Shown piece by piece: positions 60,274 through 64,000 of a stretch of DNA of 64,000 nucleotides. The notes under the pieces are model-generated. The model was not told the DNA's origin, ran no database searches, and worked only from the letters and a program-made list of their open reading frames with translations. Both the position numbers and the translations under genes were made by a program. Source of the stretch: Priestia iocasae (GTDB lineage: Bacteria > Bacillota > Bacilli > Bacillales > Bacillaceae_H). The first letter of the stretch is position 1. Every line of letters begins with the position of its first letter. The stretch spans positions 248,001-312,000 of the forward strand of contig NZ_JAFBFC010000004.1 of NCBI RefSeq assembly GCF_016909075.1. Direction: 5' to 3'.

Positions 60274-61251
60274 TAATTCAAGCGGCTTTTTCTTTTTCGG
60301 CATTGACAGAGATTGAGGTGATCGTGATACGTAGCTATGTAGAGTCATCCCAACCATCACAAGTGCAATACCAAACCAAGAAATCATCGATGGAAGGCTC
60401 ATGGATAAAAAGAGAACTTCTCCGGCAAGTGTAAATAGTACAGCGATTGATTGAGTTGCTTCAACCGCTCCTAGCTTTGACATGTCATCTCGAACCAAAT
60501 CGGTCGCTTTAAAGAATAAGACGGTTGCAAACACACCGGAGCAAAGAGCTACAAAGAATGACTGAGTTAGTTGACTCGAGCTTGGTAATCCATCTGTCGC
60601 CCAGGCATAAACGGAAAGAAGAATCCAAAATGGTAAACTAGCGAGAGTCATTCCTAATACTCGCTCATAAGCATCTAAGCGTCCATTGCAAACTTCCATC
60701 ATCTTACGGTTTCCAAGTGGATAGGTAAACGAAGCAATAAGAACAGGTAAAAACCCTAACAACATGTCAAGGGTAGAAAGAGATGTTGCTCGTTCTAGTT
60801 GCATCAAGACAATCCCTAACAAAATAATGAGAGACATCATTAAGCCTTTATACGGAATTTTGCCTCTCACTTTAATTGGTCCATTGACAGTTTGAACGGT
60901 TTCATAAAAGAGAGGAACGAGTAACGAGCCTGAAATAATGGTGATTTGCCACGTACCTGCCATTAACCAGCCTGGTGAGTACGCTGCTGCAAAGCATAAA
61001 GGTGCATAAAATAAACCAAATCCAACAAAACTCCACCATAACCATTGAATGGGATGTTCTTTCATTACTGAAATCATTGTTCCCATCTTCTTTCTTACAA
61101 TCACAATGATTACTAATAAAGGAACCATAAAGAAGTAACGCAAAGAGGCACTCCAAAGCCAATTGCCTCCCGATAATTCCATGGATCGATTTAAAATAAA
61201 GGTAAAAGCAAAAAAGAAGGCTGCGCATATTCCTAATAAAATAGGCCGCAC
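60271..61251 (-). CDS. DMT superfamily transporter (multidrug resistance efflux type)
   Basis: 326-aa membrane protein with about ten helices, of the EamA/EmrE-like group. It starts with RPILLGICAAFFFAFTFILNRSMELSGGNWLWSASLRYFFM, the usual opening of this family. GTG 61251 is chosen because GGAGTGGGGGTGA lies just ahead and the family begins there; ATGs at 61275 and 61290 would add 8 or 13 residues without a good site. The substrate is unknown. Monocistronic. Confidence 0.85.
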   Translation of the reverse strand: MRPILLGICAAFFFAFTFILNRSMELSGGNWLWSASLRYFFMVPLLVIIVIVRKKMGTMISVMKEHPIQWLWWSFVGFGLFYAPLCFAAAYSPGWLMAGTWQITIISGSLLVPLFYETVQTVNGPIKVRGKIPYKGLMMSLIILLGIVLMQLERATSLSTLDMLLGFLPVLIASFTYPLGNRKMMEVCNGRLDAYERVLGMTLASLPFWILLSVYAWATDGLPSSSQLTQSFFVALCSGVFATVLFFKATDLVRDDMSKLGAVEATQSIAVLFTLAGEVLFLSMSLPSMISWFGIALVMVGMTLHSYVSRSPQSLSMPKKKKPLEL

Positions 61252-61385
61252 AACGCTCACCCCCACTCCTATCATTGAATAAAATTCCATACTCCAACTA
61301 TATCATACTAGACTTATTGAATATATCCTTGTAACCTAGTACTAGTGGAATTATTTAATTTTTTTAACAATTGGGGGAGTCAATC

Positions 61386-62180
61386 ATGATTAAAGCGATT
61401 TTTTTCGACTTAGATGACACGCTGTTATGGGACCAAAAAAGTGTAAAAGAAGCATTTGTTGCGACGTGTAGATACGCAAGTGAAAAGTATCACATTCATG
61501 CAGAACAGCTAGAAGAAGCAGTTCGAGAAGCGGCAAGAGAGTTATATGCTTCTTATGAAACGTATGAGTTTACTCAAATGATTGGTATTAATCCATTTGA
61601 AGGGCTATGGGGTAATTTTTTAGATGACGAAGAAAATTTTCGTAAAATGAAAAACATTGTACCTACATATCGAAAAGAAGCATGGAACAAAGGGCTTCAA
61701 GCTTTAGGAATCCAGGATGAAGCATTTGCTACTGAATTAGCAGAACGTTTTCCAGAAGAGCGTCGCAACAATCCATTTGTTTATGACGAAACGTTCCACG
61801 TTCTAGACGAGTTAAAAGGAACGTATCAATTACTACTATTAACAAATGGCTCTCCAGATTTACAAAACACGAAATTATCCATTACACCAGAGATTGCACC
61901 GTACTTTGATCACATCGTCATTTCAGGTGCGTTTGGCCGTGGTAAGCCTGATCCAACGATTTTTGAGCATGCATTAGAAAAAATGAACGTCAAAAAAGAA
62001 GAAGCCTTAATGGTTGGAGATAACTTAATGACAGACATATTAGGAGCCTCACGTGTAGGGATGAAATCGGTTTGGATTAACCGTCACAATAAAGAACGAA
62101 ATGAAGTTATTCCTACATACGAAATTACCCATCTAGAACAGTTATATCCGATTTTAAGAGAGTTATCATCAAATAGCTGA
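61386..62180 (+). CDS. HAD superfamily hydrolase (YjjG/YsaA-like)
   Basis: 264-aa phosphatase-like protein. HAD motif I is [11 protein letters not shown], motif [11 protein letters not shown], motif III a Lys in GRGKPDP and motif [14 protein letters not shown]. The cap domain lies between residues 17 and 130. Substrates may be nucleotides or small phosphoesters. GGGGGAG lies 5-8 bases before ATG 61386; the ORF continues upstream to 61371 inside the ribosome-site region. Monocistronic. Confidence 0.9.
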   Translation: MIKAIFFDLDDTLLWDQKSVKEAFVATCRYASEKYHIHAEQLEEAVREAARELYASYETYEFTQMIGINPFEGLWGNFLDDEENFRKMKNIVPTYRKEAWNKGLQALGIQDEAFATELAERFPEERRNNPFVYDETFHVLDELKGTYQLLLLTNGSPDLQNTKLSITPEIAPYFDHIVISGAFGRGKPDPTIFEHALEKMNVKKEEALMVGDNLMTDILGASRVGMKSVWINRHNKERNEVIPTYEITHLEQLYPILRELSSNS

Positions 62181-62205
62181 TTTCTGTTTACAGTCATTAA
62201 AAAGG

Positions 62206-62252
62206 CCCCAACTAGAAGCGCTTTGCCATAAGCACTTCTAGTTGGGGTTTTA
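62206..62252. terminator. Bidirectional terminator between HAD and DUF4003 genes
   Basis: CCCCAACTAGAAG and CTTCTAGTTGGGG arms with inner pairing and T4. Confidence 0.85.
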
Positions 62253-62260
62253 GTTATGGG

Positions 62261-63253
62261 TTAAGCACCTCCTTCAGATGACGAAGCGGCGCTTGCTGCT
62301 ATTAATGTACCCATCATCGCTGTTTGCTGCGCCTGAAGAATCGTTTCCATAATGGTGTACATTTTCGTTTCTAATAAGCTTGTGTCATCGAGCTGTTCGC
62401 TTAATACAAAGCTAGTAGCCATCATAAAGTTTATATCCTTATACCATTTAAATGCTTTCTCTTTATTTAGGAGTGCAGTTACGTGCTGAATTTTATCGAT
62501 TTCTTGATAAGAATGATCTAAAAGCGTCATTAATCCAAGGGAAGGATAGTGCATCGTTTTTATCTTAAAACCTGACTGTTTAAAGCGATCTTGAAGTTCA
62601 ACTGTTCGCTCAACTAACCGATTTTGGTTGTCAATCAACGATAGAATATGACTGAGGAATTGAAGGTCGTTTCCTTTTTTAAAACCATTAGCATGCAGCT
62701 GATTGTACAATGTTTCGACATGCTGAAGCAAAGGATCAATTTCTTTATCTTGAGCCGCTAATAAGACTGCTAAAGGATAATCGCTGTGTGATGTAAGGAA
62801 GAAGTGGTTTTTTCTCATTCCCTTATAAACTTGTAATGCACGTTCAATTTGAGGTTGATAATGTTGGTTATGAGATTCGTTTGTCATTAAAATGAGAGCT
62901 GATAAGTAGGTAAAGATATTACGACTAAAGCCTTCTTGTACGAACTCTTCATATATGCGGATAAATGGTTGAAAGGCTTGTTGAGGATAATCAGTTCGGA
63001 TGTCTAACATCGCAGCTATGGTAAATCGTTCTTGTGATTTCAAGGTCGAAAAGGTTCCCACCTCATTTTTAATGTAATCACTTAAGCGGCTATATCTCTC
63101 TAAATCAAAATCTCGCTTGTTAACTACATACATTGATGCAACCATCATAAACGTGCGGGAATCAGCTAGGCTCCATTTGAATTTTTTCTTTAGCATTGTA
63201 TAAATCTCTTCATAGCGGGTGACCTTTTCGTTGTATGTACTCAACTTCTTCAC
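62261..63253 (-). CDS. DUF4003 family protein
   Basis: 330-aa predicted all-helical cytosolic protein. It begins KKLSTYNEKVTRYEEIYTMLKKKFKWSLADSRTFMMVASMYV and ends with a Ser/Ala/Gly tail (AASSSEGGA), features I associate with DUF4003. No catalytic motif or membrane segment. The function is unknown. An ATG at 63253 is used with only a weak GGAG (in CGGAGTG) upstream. Convergent with the HAD gene. Confidence 0.8.
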   Translation of the reverse strand: MKKLSTYNEKVTRYEEIYTMLKKKFKWSLADSRTFMMVASMYVVNKRDFDLERYSRLSDYIKNEVGTFSTLKSQERFTIAAMLDIRTDYPQQAFQPFIRIYEEFVQEGFSRNIFTYLSALILMTNESHNQHYQPQIERALQVYKGMRKNHFFLTSHSDYPLAVLLAAQDKEIDPLLQHVETLYNQLHANGFKKGNDLQFLSHILSLIDNQNRLVERTVELQDRFKQSGFKIKTMHYPSLGLMTLLDHSYQEIDKIQHVTALLNKEKAFKWYKDINFMMATSFVLSEQLDDTSLLETKMYTIMETILQAQQTAMMGTLIAASAASSSEGGA

Positions 63254-63337
63254 TCCGTTTCATTTTGTTATACATATAGATACGGATGATATTGGTAAAA
63301 AGTTTCAATTTTAATGATTACTCATCAAATGAAAACA

Positions 63338-63374
63338 AAAAATAACCTAGGCGTTTTTCTAGGTTATTTTTTGC
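63338..63374 (-). terminator. Terminator of the 99-aa gene
   Basis: AAAAATAACCTAG (63338-63350) and CTAGGTTATTTTT (63359-63371) arms overlap the 3' end of the minus-strand gene. Confidence 0.82.
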
Positions 63375-63663
63375 GATTTTGTATTTCTTCCGTTACGACA
63401 AATGCTAAATCTTCATTCCCAAATAACGATAACACACCAATAAGGGTTTGATCTGCGACATCTCCAGCTTCTTCTTTCGGAACGGTTAAGTCAACAGCAT
63501 GCAACAAGGCAGGATTTTTTTCTTGATTTGGATAAGCACGTGTATAAAGCTCAATTGGGTCTAGATCATGATTAACACACCATTGCGCAAACACAAGAAT
63601 CATCATTTCTTCATCGCGTTGATAGTTCGCGATAATTTGTTTTTCAACATCTTTTTGGTTCAT
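63364..63663 (-). CDS. Small acidic cytosolic protein, function unknown
   Basis: 99-aa protein. AAGGAG lies 10 bases before ATG 63663; the open frame goes further upstream without a ribosome site. Predicted helices include NQKDVEKQIIANYQRDEEMMILVFAQWCVNHDLDPIELYTRAYP, and the middle is acidic (VPKEEAGDVADQ). No recognised motif. Divergent from the uracil glycosylase gene. Confidence 0.7.
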   Translation of the reverse strand: MNQKDVEKQIIANYQRDEEMMILVFAQWCVNHDLDPIELYTRAYPNQEKNPALLHAVDLTVPKEEAGDVADQTLIGVLSLFGNEDLAFVVTEEIQNRKK

Positions 63664-63774
63664 AGTATGAAGCTCCTTTTTATGTATGTACTTGTTTATT
63701 GTAACATATTCGTTGTATGACATAAGTGAAAGAAGGGAATGAACAATACTAGTAAAAGAAAGAGAGTGGTTAGG

Positions 63775-64000
63775 ATGAATCAAGTGAAGGATTATATGAA
63801 GCACGATTTAGACATCTTATTTGTTGGCTTTAACCCCAGTCTAGTCTCTGGAGAAACAGGTCATCATTTTGCAAATCCCCGTAATCGTTTTTGGACGATT
63901 TTACATAGAGCAGGCATTACGCCTAGAAGATATCATCCAGAAGAAGATTTTACATTACTTGATCTAGGTTATGGGCTCACAAATATCGTGACAAGGCCTA
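63775..64000 (+). CDS. Mismatch-specific uracil/thymine DNA glycosylase, 5' part
   Basis: The first 75 residues are visible; the gene runs off the window. The TDG/Mug signature is clear: DILFVGFNPSLVSGETGHHFANPRNRFWTIL, with Asn20 and Pro21 of the GFNP motif that positions the catalytic water, followed by LLDLGYGLTNIVTRP. It removes uracil or thymine from G mismatches. The ATG at 63775 has only a weak GTGG/TAGG upstream. Confidence 0.88.
   Translation, partial: MNQVKDYMKHDLDILFVGFNPSLVSGETGHHFANPRNRFWTILHRAGITPRRYHPEEDFTLLDLGYGLTNIVTRP

Overview
The window is a low-GC Firmicute chromosome segment, best matched to Bacillaceae. It has AGGAGG-type ribosome binding sites, many GTG/TTG starts, sigma-A promoters, an arginyl T-box, a Rex-type operator cluster, an OhrR/Ohr pair, a NagR operon and a YdjO-type protein. 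The genus cannot be fixed from the sequence alone. About 64 genes are packed on both strands. Most transcription units end in clear rho-independent hairpins, many of them shared by convergent genes. I see no rRNA, tRNA, prophage, insertion sequence or CRISPR array.

Layout. 0-14.5 kb: topB, a DegV lipid-binding protein, a tethered cupredoxin, an NADH oxidase behind three Rex-like boxes, a PPP phosphatase, a SwrC-like RND pump followed by a MarR regulator, a DJ-1-like protein lacking the usual cysteine, recQ, an AlaX-type editing protein and a PH-domain protein. 14.5-18.4 kb: an operon of GntR regulator, ABC ATPase, large membrane protein and an ECF-like sigma factor with a cysteine-rich linker. 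18.5-29.5 kb: DNA polymerase IV, a vWA lipoprotein, Ohr/OhrR, a nitronate monooxygenase-like enzyme, YdjO, an FkbM methyltransferase, a LysM-3D wall protein, an Upf1-type helicase and a DUF421 protein.

29.7-34.7 kb: a proline operon (proC-proB-proA), a lipid kinase and an unknown protein. 34.8-41.2 kb: a PQQ-type sugar dehydrogenase lipoprotein diverges from a glycerol-3-phosphate module (glpP-like antiterminator, then ugpC-ugpA-ugpE-ugpB). The shared 389-bp promoter region holds a 17-bp inverted repeat, PhoP-like hexamers and a leader terminator. 41.3-46.5 kb: a DDAH-like amidinotransferase-fold enzyme, then nagR and nagA-nagB-PTS EIICB with a DasR/NagR-type operator. 46.6-52.9 kb: an HxlR regulator, a BtuF-like protein without signal peptide, a T-box-controlled divergent arginyl-tRNA synthetase with a DinB-fold protein, a CBS protein and a ring-cleaving dioxygenase. 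53.1-64 kb: a CoA-type Nudix enzyme, VanW, an Fe-S PD-(D/E)XK nuclease, a broken GNAT gene, a D-2-hydroxyacid dehydrogenase, a GNAT, a XerS-like tyrosine recombinase preceded by a nested 19-bp inverted repeat, VanZ, a DMT exporter, a HAD phosphatase, DUF4003, a small protein and the start of a mismatch uracil-DNA glycosylase.

How the parts fit. Several units look like complete sensor-plus-output modules: redox (Rex boxes with NADH oxidase; OhrR with Ohr), glycerol phosphate uptake (GlpP with UgpBAEC), amino sugars (NagR with NagAB and the PTS) and arginine supply (T-box with ArgRS). The less familiar parts are the Cys-rich sigma factor tied to the GntR/ABC operon, the double-layer control region of the ugp operon, and the recombinase with its adjacent palindrome.
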